Shown here in pieces: positions 29,401 through 38,251 of a stretch of DNA of 64,000 nucleotides. The notes beneath the pieces were generated by a model. It did no database searches. It worked only from the letters and a program-made list of their open reading frames with translations, and was not told where the DNA came from. Location of the stretch: the NCBI GenBank assembly GCA_965200955.1, contig OZ241742.1:2108001-2172000 (forward strand). The letters are read 5' to 3'. The stretch's first letter is position 1. Each line of letters starts with the position of its first letter. The DNA is from Bin80 sp026708685 (GTDB lineage Bacteria; Bacteroidota; Rhodothermia; Rhodothermales; Bin80). The position numbers were made by a program, and so were the translations under genes.

Positions 29401-30976
29401 GACTTTCATGACATCTGATACATTTTCACAGCATTCTCAAAAGATCGCCAAGAGGTTTCTCTTGACAGCACTTGTCATAGACGATCAACTTACAATTCCT
29501 TCAGATTCATCTGTCCGCGGCAATCTCCAAAAACCTACTCGTGAGACCTTATCGAAAAAACAAGGGACATCATCTGAGAAAACCAGTTTGCGCACGATAG
29601 ATGTAAATCGGATCACGCAATCATTTGCCCGTCAAGGTATGATTTGTGGCACGATTTCTCCTCAGGATGAACAATCTGATTATGAAAACCTTGTGAAGAC
29701 TGCTGCACGTGCGGATATATTAATTCTTGACTGGCAACTCAATACTCAAACGAATGAGAATGTCTTACCACTTATTCAAGAAATTCTGAACAATCATCTC
29801 AAAAATCAACTTCGTTTGATTGCAATTTACACTGGAGAAACGGACCCAGAGAGTATCCTAAATCGGATTAAAGATGTCTTCCATGAAGGAGATCAGATTG
29901 ATTTTTCAGGGAATGAACATTATGGAATAGATCTCGGTGCCCATCGGATTGTAGTTTACCTAAAGCCAGGAACTGCCAGTATACACGAGAATCTTATAGT
30001 AGATGAGCAGGGACTGGTAGATCATCTTATCAAGGATTTTGCAAACAAGGTAGGAGGACTTATATCAGGACTAGCTTTGACTGCATTAACCGCGATAAGG
30101 GAAAATGTTTACCGCATACTTGAGTGTTTTGAGTCAGATCTTGATCCAGCATTTTTGGCCCACCGGGCATGTTTGCCTCAACCACAAGATTCTGAGCAAC
30201 ATATTATAGAACAAATAACCAGTGAGCTCTATGGAATCATAAACGATGTCATTACTGATCAACCAAGTCCAGCTGGAATAGAAGCAATCAAACGTTGGTG
30301 TGATGAAAGATTTGAAGAGGATCAGGTGATTTTTAAGAATCCAAAGATTTATAAAGAGGGTGTTCTTAAAATATTAGAATATGGAATTGAAAATCAAAAA
30401 GCCCCAATGAAAGGGAAAAACTATAATCTTCTTTCTGATGGATTTTCAAAGGGCAGTAGTAGCAGCAACGAACTTGATCACCGTCTTGCATCACTGATGT
30501 GCTTCAGGCAGGTATTTACGGAGTCACTTAGGCAATTATCAACAGGGACAGTCATTAAATGTCTTGATGATCAGGAATTCCTTCTATGCATCACCCCTAA
30601 ATGTGATACCGTAAGACTAAAAAATCCCACCCCATTTCTTTTTCTCAATCTTCGGTCCGAAACTATCGGAAGTGCATTAAAGTTAGTGGTGCCGGTTACA
30701 GAAAAGGAATTCCAGATCATGAAGATCTCCATGCACCCCACAGACTGGCGGATCATAGAATTTGAACCTAAATCGGATAGCAAGTGTGTAACTACTGAGT
30801 TAAGTGAAAGTGATCAGATATACTTTTTGGGGAATGCTGATAACAGAAAATATCAATGGATTGGAGAGTTAAAGCCAGAGTTTGCTCAGACAATTGCCCA
30901 TTCAATTGGGCAGACAATGTCTAGGGTTCCAATCAACAAGTCCGAGTGGCTTAGGCGTGAGGAAAAAAAGGGATAA
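29387..30976 (+). CDS. Receiver-domain protein with uncharacterised C-terminal effector region
   Basis: Starting at ATG 29387 (inside the end of the upstream gene) the product has 529 residues. Residues about 25-195 fit a response-regulator receiver with insertions: ALVIDDQ (acidic pair), ILILDWQL (phosphoacceptor Asp, about 115), AIYTGE (conserved Thr) and VVYLKPG (conserved Lys-Pro, about 191). A long insert of about 60 residues separates the first two motifs. The C-terminal about 330 residues contain helical segments and a late beta-rich part (FLFLNLRSETIG, YFLGNADNRKYQWIGEL) that I do not recognise, with no obvious DNA-binding helix-turn-helix or nuclease motif. Its pairing with an H-box/HATPase protein and a methylase suggests it is the output component of the system. 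Confidence 0.75.
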   Translation: MMTTRTFMTSDTFSQHSQKIAKRFLLTALVIDDQLTIPSDSSVRGNLQKPTRETLSKKQGTSSEKTSLRTIDVNRITQSFARQGMICGTISPQDEQSDYENLVKTAARADILILDWQLNTQTNENVLPLIQEILNNHLKNQLRLIAIYTGETDPESILNRIKDVFHEGDQIDFSGNEHYGIDLGAHRIVVYLKPGTASIHENLIVDEQGLVDHLIKDFANKVGGLISGLALTALTAIRENVYRILECFESDLDPAFLAHRACLPQPQDSEQHIIEQITSELYGIINDVITDQPSPAGIEAIKRWCDERFEEDQVIFKNPKIYKEGVLKILEYGIENQKAPMKGKNYNLLSDGFSKGSSSSNELDHRLASLMCFRQVFTESLRQLSTGTVIKCLDDQEFLLCITPKCDTVRLKNPTPFLFLNLRSETIGSALKLVVPVTEKEFQIMKISMHPTDWRIIEFEPKSDSKCVTTELSESDQIYFLGNADNRKYQWIGELKPEFAQTIAHSIGQTMSRVPINKSEWLRREEKKG

Positions 30977-31273
30977 CTCTGGCAGTTAAAATTCCTAAGA
31001 CTTCATTGAGAGAAACTCATCTCATGTTCAACACATCTTTCTGATACTTTTGGTTAAGAGTGCCCACTGTGCATCCAAATCATTTAAAAGCCGAATGATC
31101 ACTAACTCGGGCTATTAAATTACGTGTTAGTGGGCAACAACTTATCATATACCTATTTCCTTCAAACTCCGAATATCTTTGTACTGAGGAGAGAGTTTGC
31201 CTATATTGCGTTCTGAATAAACACAACCAATTGGCTGGATAGACCCATTGATAACAACTCCGATTCCAGACCT

Positions 31274-32119
31274 CTACTGAGATGAGGTATCATTGAGCCT
31301 CCAGTCGTACTCATGATCAAGCGTTCCATCAAAATCTTTCAGCTGTTGTGCCAGATCTTCGTCAGCATAGTTCATGAAATGAGCCATGATACCTTCCTCT
31401 GAATTTCCAAAATCTTCCATGTACCAGAAATACAAACTGGAGGTCACCCCAAATGCCTCATCCAAGATCTCAACTGCACGGACATGATTCACAAAATCCC
31501 GTGCACATTCATCCAGTAACTGCTCCAAGTTAGATTTTGTAAAGGCTTCGGATGCTAAATTCGGACACCCCAGACTGGCGCAGTTGACTCCATAATGAAT
31601 CCGATAATCCTGCCAGATAGGGCGCAAGATGTCATGTTCAATATTATCCAGAGTCAAAGCAATGTCATTGACAGAAGCTCGAACATCTTTCCAGGGACCT
31701 GTTCCAGGGTTCTCCCCGTCATGAATTTCCATGATGGATTCCACAGGGTAGGCATGAGCTACGGTCTTGATGGTCAACGCATTATACAGATTCAACCAGT
31801 AAGCCATCTGAACATCGCGGGCATACAGGCGAGGGTCCAATTCTTGAAGTGTGGTGAGATATTCATCAAGGCGTTGTAAGTCAGGATCATGATCATGTAA
31901 GGCCTGATAATCAAAAAGGTGGATGCCAGATGGATCCTCTGTTTTCAGATAGGTGTCAAGGATCGCCTGCCATGTGGAGTGATCAATCGTAGAAGTACTG
32001 GTGGAATCAAAATGATTCCAATTGTCAAGGTTGATGGTGGACTGACCGAGGCAGACAGAGGCAGCTAAAAAGAAGCTCCCACAGAAAAGCATAGAACGTA
32101 GATGAAGACGCAAGTACAT
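31274..32119 (-). CDS. Secreted DUF547 protein
   Basis: The 281-residue product has a signal peptide (MLFCGSFFLAASVCLGQ). It carries the DUF547 hallmarks in order: QMAYWLNLYNALTIKTV (about residues 105-121), LTLDNIEHDILRP, HYGVNCASLGCPNL with a conserved His and Cys, and a final SSLYFWYMEDFG. DUF547 proteins are widespread secreted proteins of unknown biochemical function; the fold resembles transglutaminase/papain-like proteins, and the conserved Cys/His would agree, but I cannot claim catalysis. It is followed on the same strand by nothing closer than the end of the receiver gene, which converges on it. Confidence 0.85.
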   Translation of the reverse strand: MYLRLHLRSMLFCGSFFLAASVCLGQSTINLDNWNHFDSTSTSTIDHSTWQAILDTYLKTEDPSGIHLFDYQALHDHDPDLQRLDEYLTTLQELDPRLYARDVQMAYWLNLYNALTIKTVAHAYPVESIMEIHDGENPGTGPWKDVRASVNDIALTLDNIEHDILRPIWQDYRIHYGVNCASLGCPNLASEAFTKSNLEQLLDECARDFVNHVRAVEILDEAFGVTSSLYFWYMEDFGNSEEGIMAHFMNYADEDLAQQLKDFDGTLDHEYDWRLNDTSSQ

Positions 32120-32241
32120 TATTCAATGATAAGACGGATTAGTAGTAAAAAAAACAGTCAGCACCAGACATGCGAGGATCTGGTACTGACTGGGAATAAT
32201 ATTCTTCAAGTAGAGTGAGGGCATCATATGGAGAAGATCGA

Positions 32242-33192
32242 TTAGAATCCACTACCAAAGCCTCCACCAAATGTAGTGCTCAGTCCGAATCCAAAGATGG
32301 TAGATTTTGCGGTATTGCGACCGCCTACGACATTCCCGAAAAATCCATGAGCACTGATACTGCTAAACAAGTCAACAAAGAGTTGACCTCCAAGAATATG
32401 CTGGTCTTCTTCCAGTGCAGGGAATCGGCTTGGCGAAAAGCCTTCTCCACCAATATCAATGCCAGAGGTTGCATTGGTGAATCGATAATTTCCAGCGAGT
32501 CGAAACCGATTGCCAAGAGGGACAAACACCCAAATATTCGCGAAAATCTCAGCGGGAATATCAACATCAACTCCTTCCATCGCTCCTACAGCAGAGGTGT
32601 TAATGGAGGTTGAACCCCTCTGGCGGAATCCAGCCTCACCAGATATACCACCAATACTCCAAAACTTCCCAGCAATCAGAGACCATTCAATGGAGCGACC
32701 ACCATCTCCAAGTGAGTTGATATAGCCCGTATCATATCCGCCCGGGATCGTTACACCAAATCGTATGGCCAAACTGGGCAAGTCGTCGACCAATTCGTCA
32801 GCAAATCGCCAGGTCAGTGAGAGTTGAGTATCATACAATCCACTATAATTTTCTTCTCCACCAGAAGGCCCAACAGCCCCATCTACATAACTCTGTGCCC
32901 AGCCTGTTTGTAAGTCAAGGGCAACTGCGTCGCTCAGGGCATAGTTGGCACCGATCCAGACTGTATTCTGTCCAAGACTGGCATCGGTTGCTGCTAGGGG
33001 ACCTTTAACCGTTTCCGTGCCTCGATAAAATTCCTTGGCATTTTGATTGAAAAAGGAAACACTCACACTTCCCGTACGAGGCTCTGCAATCCAAGGAGTG
33101 CCTTGTGCAAAGGCAGACGGAGAGGAAAAGAGAGCGACTGCAAAAAGAAAGAGCGGAAGTAAAATCTCTCGCAATGGAAACCTAATTTTCAT
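32242..33192 (-). CDS. Putative outer-membrane beta-barrel protein
   Basis: This 316-residue protein has a signal peptide (LLPLFLFAVALFSSPSAFAQ). Alternating amphipathic beta strands run its whole length, and it ends in a glycine-rich stretch with terminal Phe (FGGGFGSGF), the usual signal for insertion into the outer membrane by the BAM complex. Strand pairs such as NTVWIGANYALSDAVALDLQTG suggest a 12-14-stranded porin-like or transporter-like barrel. The specific family is not recognised. The start (ATG 33192; TTG 33195 also possible) overlaps the end of the upstream gene by about 11 bases, so the two are translationally coupled. Confidence 0.65.
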   Translation of the reverse strand: MKIRFPLREILLPLFLFAVALFSSPSAFAQGTPWIAEPRTGSVSVSFFNQNAKEFYRGTETVKGPLAATDASLGQNTVWIGANYALSDAVALDLQTGWAQSYVDGAVGPSGGEENYSGLYDTQLSLTWRFADELVDDLPSLAIRFGVTIPGGYDTGYINSLGDGGRSIEWSLIAGKFWSIGGISGEAGFRQRGSTSINTSAVGAMEGVDVDIPAEIFANIWVFVPLGNRFRLAGNYRFTNATSGIDIGGEGFSPSRFPALEEDQHILGGQLFVDLFSSISAHGFFGNVVGGRNTAKSTIFGFGLSTTFGGGFGSGF

Positions 33193-33592
33193 CAATCACC
33201 TCATTTTGGATGCCTCTGACAGGGGTCTGGAGTCGGTAGCGGCGCGTCAGAAAATAGTGAACGACCTCCAGCCGAATGCCACAGTCTTCAATGTCAGGGC
33301 CACATAAGGACTTGACGACATCGTCATCGGCTGAACCCGTTTCTTCTTCAGCATAGACTGCTTCCAGACTCGCAGCCAGACTCATGGCTCTGTCACGGTC
33401 CAGTTCCGATTTTTGGATGGGGCATGTCTTGCAGGCCAATACCTTGAAGGTAAGTGATTTACCCTGTGCATAGGCTTTGCGAGGGCTGATCTGACCAGGC
33501 CCAGTACCAATGGAACCCGAAGGTGCAATGGCGTGAGGGGTAAACCCAAAGAGAACAATTGCTAGGGCAAGCAAGCAAATAGAACGAATCAT
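33182..33592 (-). CDS. Small secreted protein with Cys motifs
   Basis: It encodes 136 residues from ATG 33592 (an earlier in-frame ATG at 33619 would add nine). A signal peptide (ICLLALAIVLFGF) precedes a mature domain with ACKTCPIQ and a second Cys pair (LCGPDIEDCG), which may form disulfides or bind metal. It overlaps and probably partners the barrel protein downstream, for instance as a periplasmic or surface component. The left inverted repeat of an insertion sequence starts only about 68 bases upstream, so its native promoter may have been displaced or replaced. Function not recognised. Confidence 0.6.
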   Translation of the reverse strand: MIRSICLLALAIVLFGFTPHAIAPSGSIGTGPGQISPRKAYAQGKSLTFKVLACKTCPIQKSELDRDRAMSLAASLEAVYAEEETGSADDDVVKSLCGPDIEDCGIRLEVVHYFLTRRYRLQTPVRGIQNEVIDEN

Positions 33593-33659
33593 TTTTGTTA
33601 AATTTATGTGTGTGAACATGGTAATATAAGCAACAAAGCGTTAAAAAATCTCAACCATT

Positions 33660-35285
33660 GAGCCTTTTGCAAAACCTCCATTGATTTTTGATGAATTTTG
33701 GGAGATGAGTCCATAAATTCCAATTTATTCAACAATTTCAGGTTCTCACGTATTTTTGATCAAACTGACCCCCATTTTTCTCCGCATGAAGACGAAATGT
33801 TCTCTGATTCCCCCAAAATCCGTATTGATTGCACACACCTATCCTAAGACACCGCCATTTTGAGTGTCTGAAAGTAGCACTATTTAGGCACTACTTTGCC
33901 CTTTTTACATCAAGGACATCCGCAGGAGCTGATCCACCGTGAGGGCGATAACACCAAACATCAAATGACACATAACTTTCATGTGTCCCTTAACCCGTAT
34001 GTTTCGAGCTCCAAATTCGTCCTTCAGCCGACCAAATGCCCGCTCTACCGTAGAACGCTCGCGGTAACGTACACGCTCAGCGGGGAGGTAATTGGCTTCA
34101 GATTGGGCTTTAGTCTCTCGGCGATGCTCCGCTGCCTGACTACGAGGGTTTACATCAATAATCGGCACATGCCCCAGATTGATGCTATGATCACGGATTA
34201 CCTGTGCGTCATAGGCACTGTCCATGAGATCGTACAAGGAGTCCACCCTGTCTGCACTCATCGTTGCCAGTGGAATCGCGACCCCCGAATCGTGGATGGA
34301 TGCAGATGTAAGTACCGTACTGATGATAACGCCACCATCGGCAACATCTGCATGGAATTTATACCCCGTCCAAGAATTGGTATGCCCGTTTGAATTGCGC
34401 TTGCATCCGACATTGCAATCCGTTGGGAGATCATCCAGCATTGCCTCTACATTCATGGTTTGCTGGCGCTCTAAACGCGTTGGTTCTTTTGGAACCTCCT
34501 CTCCCTTCCGGGGACGACCTGGCTTACGTTTGATCTCCACAGTAGGTTTTTCTTCCTTTGGAACCGGCTTCTCACGGGCATTGATCGCCGTTGAATCCCT
34601 TGAAAGATGCCCCACCAGTTGATCCTCATAAACCTCCCGAATCAATGCCTCATGCACACGAGAGGGCAATGCTGACTCGGAAAATTCTTGGAACGCACGC
34701 GAAAAAGTCGATTCGCTTGGAATTTCGGATTCTCGGCTGTAACCACACAGGGTCCGAAGACGAACATCCGATCGAAGACGATCGACCAAATCTCTCGTTG
34801 TCCCAATATTAAAGACCATCTTTGCAATAAATGCACGAGCCATTGCACAACGACTCATGAGAGGACGACCTCCAAGCCAACTCGGCAATCCCCGCGGTAG
34901 AAACTTTTCCACCGTGATGAGCTCCAAAATGAAAAGCAATTTTTGGTACCGCTCCGGTAAACTGCCAACCGCTGCTTCCACCTCTGGAAACAACTCCGAC
35001 TGACAATTCATCCAGTGATGCCTAAATGCAGATCTGATTGATATCATGCATCAAATGATTAGTGAATAGGAAACAGTACAAAGATACAAAATACGGAGGG
35101 ATTTCGAAGTATAAAATTCACATGTTCAAGGCATAGATTTCAGGACAATTTATACCGTCAAATCTGAGTAGGATCAAATGGTAATGATCCAAAACAAAGA
35201 AGTACAGTTCGTAATACGCAACAACTCAACAAATTCACAAAAAATCAGTTAAATTCGCCTAAAACAGAGGTTTTGCAAAAGGCTC
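33660..35285. mobile_element. IS1182/IS5-like insertion sequence, complete with terminal inverted repeats
   Basis: A 1,626-base element is bounded by perfect 19-bp inverted repeats: GAGCCTTTTGCAAAACCTC at 33660-33678 and its reverse complement at 35267-35285. An ATT triplet abuts each outer end and may be a 3-bp target duplication. Inside is one minus-strand DDE transposase with about 225 non-coding bases on either side, and a small hairpin (33870-33896) just beyond its stop. All parts are present, so it may still be mobile. Confidence 0.85.
33905..35047 (-). CDS. DDE transposase of the IS1182/IS5-like element
   Basis: The 380-residue transposase has an N-terminal DUF772-type DNA-binding region (ERYQKLLFILELITVEKF...STFSRAFQEF) and a lysine/arginine-rich spacer (KRKPGRPRKGE). 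Its RNase-H-like catalytic core has candidate acidic residues: the first Asp in HLSRDSTA, the second in LYDLMDSAYDA, and Glu in STVERAFGRLK (the YREREST-like block typical of this group). It cuts and rejoins DNA at the element's inverted repeats. The full length and intact motifs suggest activity. Confidence 0.9.
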   Translation of the reverse strand: MISIRSAFRHHWMNCQSELFPEVEAAVGSLPERYQKLLFILELITVEKFLPRGLPSWLGGRPLMSRCAMARAFIAKMVFNIGTTRDLVDRLRSDVRLRTLCGYSRESEIPSESTFSRAFQEFSESALPSRVHEALIREVYEDQLVGHLSRDSTAINAREKPVPKEEKPTVEIKRKPGRPRKGEEVPKEPTRLERQQTMNVEAMLDDLPTDCNVGCKRNSNGHTNSWTGYKFHADVADGGVIISTVLTSASIHDSGVAIPLATMSADRVDSLYDLMDSAYDAQVIRDHSINLGHVPIIDVNPRSQAAEHRRETKAQSEANYLPAERVRYRERSTVERAFGRLKDEFGARNIRVKGHMKVMCHLMFGVIALTVDQLLRMSLM

Positions 35286-35626
35286 ATTTGAAAAGAAAAG
35301 TTTCAAACGCAGGCCTCCCATCAACAAAAATATGAAATTTTTGAGGGCGCGCAGTGCAATCAAGATGAATGTTAACAAGTACAGCAATATCTGTTGCGGT
35401 TAGATTGGTCTACCTGGATGCGGATGATCAAGACAAGTGTCATTCAACATGCCAATCTCATTTATGAGAGTCCTACAATTGTAGGCTCTAGCGTCTTATG
35501 GAGCATGAAGGCCGGACTGCTATCCTCACTATTGATCTTCTATCCATGATAGAGATGAGCCTTTTGCTGGAGCATATCCGACTACCCAGATCCGCAGGTA
35601 TCCTCACCATACACAACATTGCGATA
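35286..35626 (-). other. Non-coding flank downstream of the IS110-family transposase; candidate bridge-RNA region
   Basis: About 340 bases between the IS1182-like right end and the IS110 transposase stop. It contains a perfect palindrome CCTACAATTGTAGG (about 35474-35487) extended by GAGT/GGCTC arms, and other short self-complementary stretches. IS110-family elements have long structured non-coding ends, one of which encodes the bridge RNA that pairs with target and donor DNA; in IS1111-type members this lies downstream of the transposase. The element's exact ends are not visible. Confidence 0.35.
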
Positions 35627-36697
35627 TTATGTCGTTTGTGCGTTCACCGGGATCACGGGTATTCTATAAAATTGATCTGGATCGTAATCTACATCGTTCT
35701 TCCAGACGGTCCACATGACCGTCAATAGTTTTCGTTGGGTGTTGAGCCGTGCATGGGTATGATCTCGGGTGCGTTGCAATGAAGCCTCATAAAACGAAGA
35801 AACCTCATTGGGCTCCTTCGTTCGATTTGAACTCAACCAAGCCAGATAACTCACGGATTTGAGTGCCCCAGACCCTGAACGGTCTAAACTTTTGTAGCCT
35901 AATGGTTTGCCCCCACTACTACGCTCTCGGATGCCAAGTTGACAGTACTTCCATATCTGTTGTTTGCTACCAAACCGATAGGGAGTCCCAATGAATGCGC
36001 TGAAAACACTTGCACCCACAAGACCAACCCCAGGAATACGCATGAACTGCTGGATTTCTGGGTAACCGCTTCCCAACTGCTTGATCTTCTCAAGAATATT
36101 GTTTCGGCGAACCTCTCGAGCATCTAAATCTTTATAGAGATCGTTAAGAACCCACTTTCGATTCTCGGTGGGCAGAAGACGCAGATATGCTTCTCGATGC
36201 GTCGGGCTAAACACTTTGGTGCCCGTCACATCTAAGATGCCCGCCTGGTGGAATTTTGCCTTGATCTGGGACTTTACACGAGCACAATCGTCACGGACAT
36301 TCAAATAATGCTTCACAAAGATCTTAAAATCAATCCGATGATCTTGCTGGCTATGATACACCTCAACATACTCTCCCAATCGAAGTAATCGACCAAGGTT
36401 AACTGCGTCCTGAATATCATTTTTATTACCACGACTAATCAGTGCATTGTGCTGTGGATCACAAACAATACACGTATCCACATGCGGACGTAAAGTCCTA
36501 GTTAGCCAGCCGGCCAACGAAGATTCCTCCAACATCAAGGATTTCTTTTTTGCTGGAACCTGCCTGATATGATCAATCAATGCATACTCCGATGTGGAGA
36601 ATGTCTTGGTGGTCACGACCTTGCCCTTATCATTGATAGAGGCCAAAGTACATGTGCGAGTGTGGGCATCTAGCCCCAAGTAAAGATGGTTGTACAT
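35627..36697 (-). CDS. IS110-family transposase (DEDD recombinase)
   Basis: The 356-residue protein has the DEDD RuvC-like domain with LGLDAHTRT (Asp near residue 8), MLEESSLAG (Glu), CDPQHN and NDIQDAVNL (the two Asps). The C-terminal Transposase_20 domain has MRIPGVGLVGASVFSAFIGTPYRFGS and the conserved Ser region (RERSSGG). I place the start at the ATG at 36697, since members begin just before the first catalytic Asp; an upstream in-frame start at 36757 would add 20 unlikely residues. IS110 elements lack terminal inverted repeats and use an RNA-guided mechanism. It looks intact. Confidence 0.9.
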   Translation of the reverse strand: MYNHLYLGLDAHTRTCTLASINDKGKVVTTKTFSTSEYALIDHIRQVPAKKKSLMLEESSLAGWLTRTLRPHVDTCIVCDPQHNALISRGNKNDIQDAVNLGRLLRLGEYVEVYHSQQDHRIDFKIFVKHYLNVRDDCARVKSQIKAKFHQAGILDVTGTKVFSPTHREAYLRLLPTENRKWVLNDLYKDLDAREVRRNNILEKIKQLGSGYPEIQQFMRIPGVGLVGASVFSAFIGTPYRFGSKQQIWKYCQLGIRERSSGGKPLGYKSLDRSGSGALKSVSYLAWLSSNRTKEPNEVSSFYEASLQRTRDHTHARLNTQRKLLTVMWTVWKNDVDYDPDQFYRIPVIPVNAQTT

Positions 36698-36823
36698 GAG
36701 TAGAGAGTTCTGATGAAATGTGATAGTTAAGGCACAAGATACGCGCCCGCTTTTCATTAGACCTCCATTGAAAATTCATTGCATTAGCACGGATGAGAGG
36801 ACGTTAGTTACGAATAGCAATCA

Positions 36824-38248
36824 TCATGTATTTGGGGGTAAATCTCGTTGCCTCCTCCAAAAGAAAAATGCGGTATTTTGCATTCTGTGCTGCAAGAGCC
36901 ATACCACCAAGGGTAATTTTCGTAGTCGCCGCCTGAAGAAAAATGCTGCCGCTGGGAATCCAGACAGTACAAAGGAGAGGTCAATCAATGATTGTTGCCA
37001 GTCAACAATACCCCTCACTACAATCAAGGACACCAGTAAGAGCAAATAGAGGGCTGGAAGAACTGGATACCCATGAACTTTGAAAATCTTTTGTTCTTCT
37101 CCAACCTTTCGATGCCGCAACACAAATAAGGCTGCGGTATTGACGGCATAAAAGATCAATATGACAAAGACCATGCCAGTTGCAATCGCCTCAAAGGATC
37201 CACGAACCAGTAAAATGACCGCCCCCCATGCACATTGAAGCAAGATGGCTCGCGATGGAGAATGAAACTTGGGATGTACATAATTGAGCCATCGGAAAAA
37301 GATACCGTCCTTTGCCATGGCGTAGTAGACCCGAGGTGCAGCAATTACGGTTCCATTGACGCTTCCCGTTGCCGAAATCATCACCAAAATCGCAAAGGCG
37401 CCCGCACCAATCGGTCCAAGTAGAACGGTGGCTAGATCTACACCGACCCGGTTGGTTTCACGAACGCCTTCCAGACCAAGGATTCCATGATAGGCAAGAT
37501 TCGTCGCCATATAGATGGTAAAGACAACCAAAAAGGCAAGTAACATTGCACGGGGAATCGAACGGTTTGGGTGTTTCATTTCTCCTGCCGCATAGCCCAG
37601 ACGCTCCCAGCCAACCATGGTGAAAAGAATCAATAAAATGGTATCTGCTATACTTCCCGTAAAACCCAGACGGCTTTGGCTTGGAGCTGTATCGGCAAGG
37701 TTGCTTTCGTTGCCGGGCAAGGCAATCATTCCAACGATCACCAACAAAAAGAGTCCACCGACTTTGGCAATCGTTGAAAAATTCTGATAGATTTTAGCAC
37801 GCTGTATACCAGAATAATTGAGTGTACATATGGCCCCAATAATGCATAATGCTAAAACGGTTTCCCGCCAGGGAAGCAGATCTACGAAGTATTCAAAATA
37901 GGCAACGGTGACCATCGACAGTCCTGCCAGAGGACTGGACCGGATAATGAAGATCTGTGCCCACCCAAAAATAAAACCCGCCAGCGGACCAAACGCTTGG
38001 TGGATATAGACATACTCCCCACCAGTCTTGGGCAGACGGGTTCCCAACTCTGCATAAACGAGATAGCCAACCAGTGCAATGACTCCACAACCCAGCCAGA
38101 GCCATAGGATTTGGCTCACCGAACTCATGTTCAGAGCAATCTGCTGGGGAACAGCAAAAATACCTGCCCCGATCGTGATTCCAATCAGAACAGCAGAAGA
38201 ATCCCACGTACCGAGGACCTTGCGAAGTTGTGGAAGTTGATTGGACAT
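36824..38248 (-). CDS. APC-superfamily amino acid permease
   Basis: This 474-residue inner-membrane transporter has about twelve hydrophobic helices. The first carries the substrate/sodium-site motif of the APC fold, IGITIGAGIFAVPQQIA (about residues 22-38). Helix 3 has the conserved LPKTGGEYVYI loop, and helix 6 TMVGWERLGYAAGEMKHP. It imports an amino acid or exchanges amino acids/polyamines. It starts 3 bases after the stop of the gamma-glutamyltransferase gene, so they are one operon and it may take up the amino acids that enzyme releases. The last about 40 residues carry an internal duplication (FFFRRRLRKLP and FFFWRRQRDLP), listed among the findings. Confidence 0.88.
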   Translation of the reverse strand: MSNQLPQLRKVLGTWDSSAVLIGITIGAGIFAVPQQIALNMSSVSQILWLWLGCGVIALVGYLVYAELGTRLPKTGGEYVYIHQAFGPLAGFIFGWAQIFIIRSSPLAGLSMVTVAYFEYFVDLLPWRETVLALCIIGAICTLNYSGIQRAKIYQNFSTIAKVGGLFLLVIVGMIALPGNESNLADTAPSQSRLGFTGSIADTILLILFTMVGWERLGYAAGEMKHPNRSIPRAMLLAFLVVFTIYMATNLAYHGILGLEGVRETNRVGVDLATVLLGPIGAGAFAILVMISATGSVNGTVIAAPRVYYAMAKDGIFFRWLNYVHPKFHSPSRAILLQCAWGAVILLVRGSFEAIATGMVFVILIFYAVNTAALFVLRHRKVGEEQKIFKVHGYPVLPALYLLLLVSLIVVRGIVDWQQSLIDLSFVLSGFPAAAFFFRRRLRKLPLVVWLLQHRMQNTAFFFWRRQRDLPPNT

Positions 38249-38251
38249 GAC

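Noticed and set aside
35557..35567. An 11-base match (GAGCCTTTTGC) to the IS1182-like inverted repeat inside the IS110 flank
   Set aside because: The match stops after 11 bases and no partner end or transposase fragment accompanies it; probably chance.
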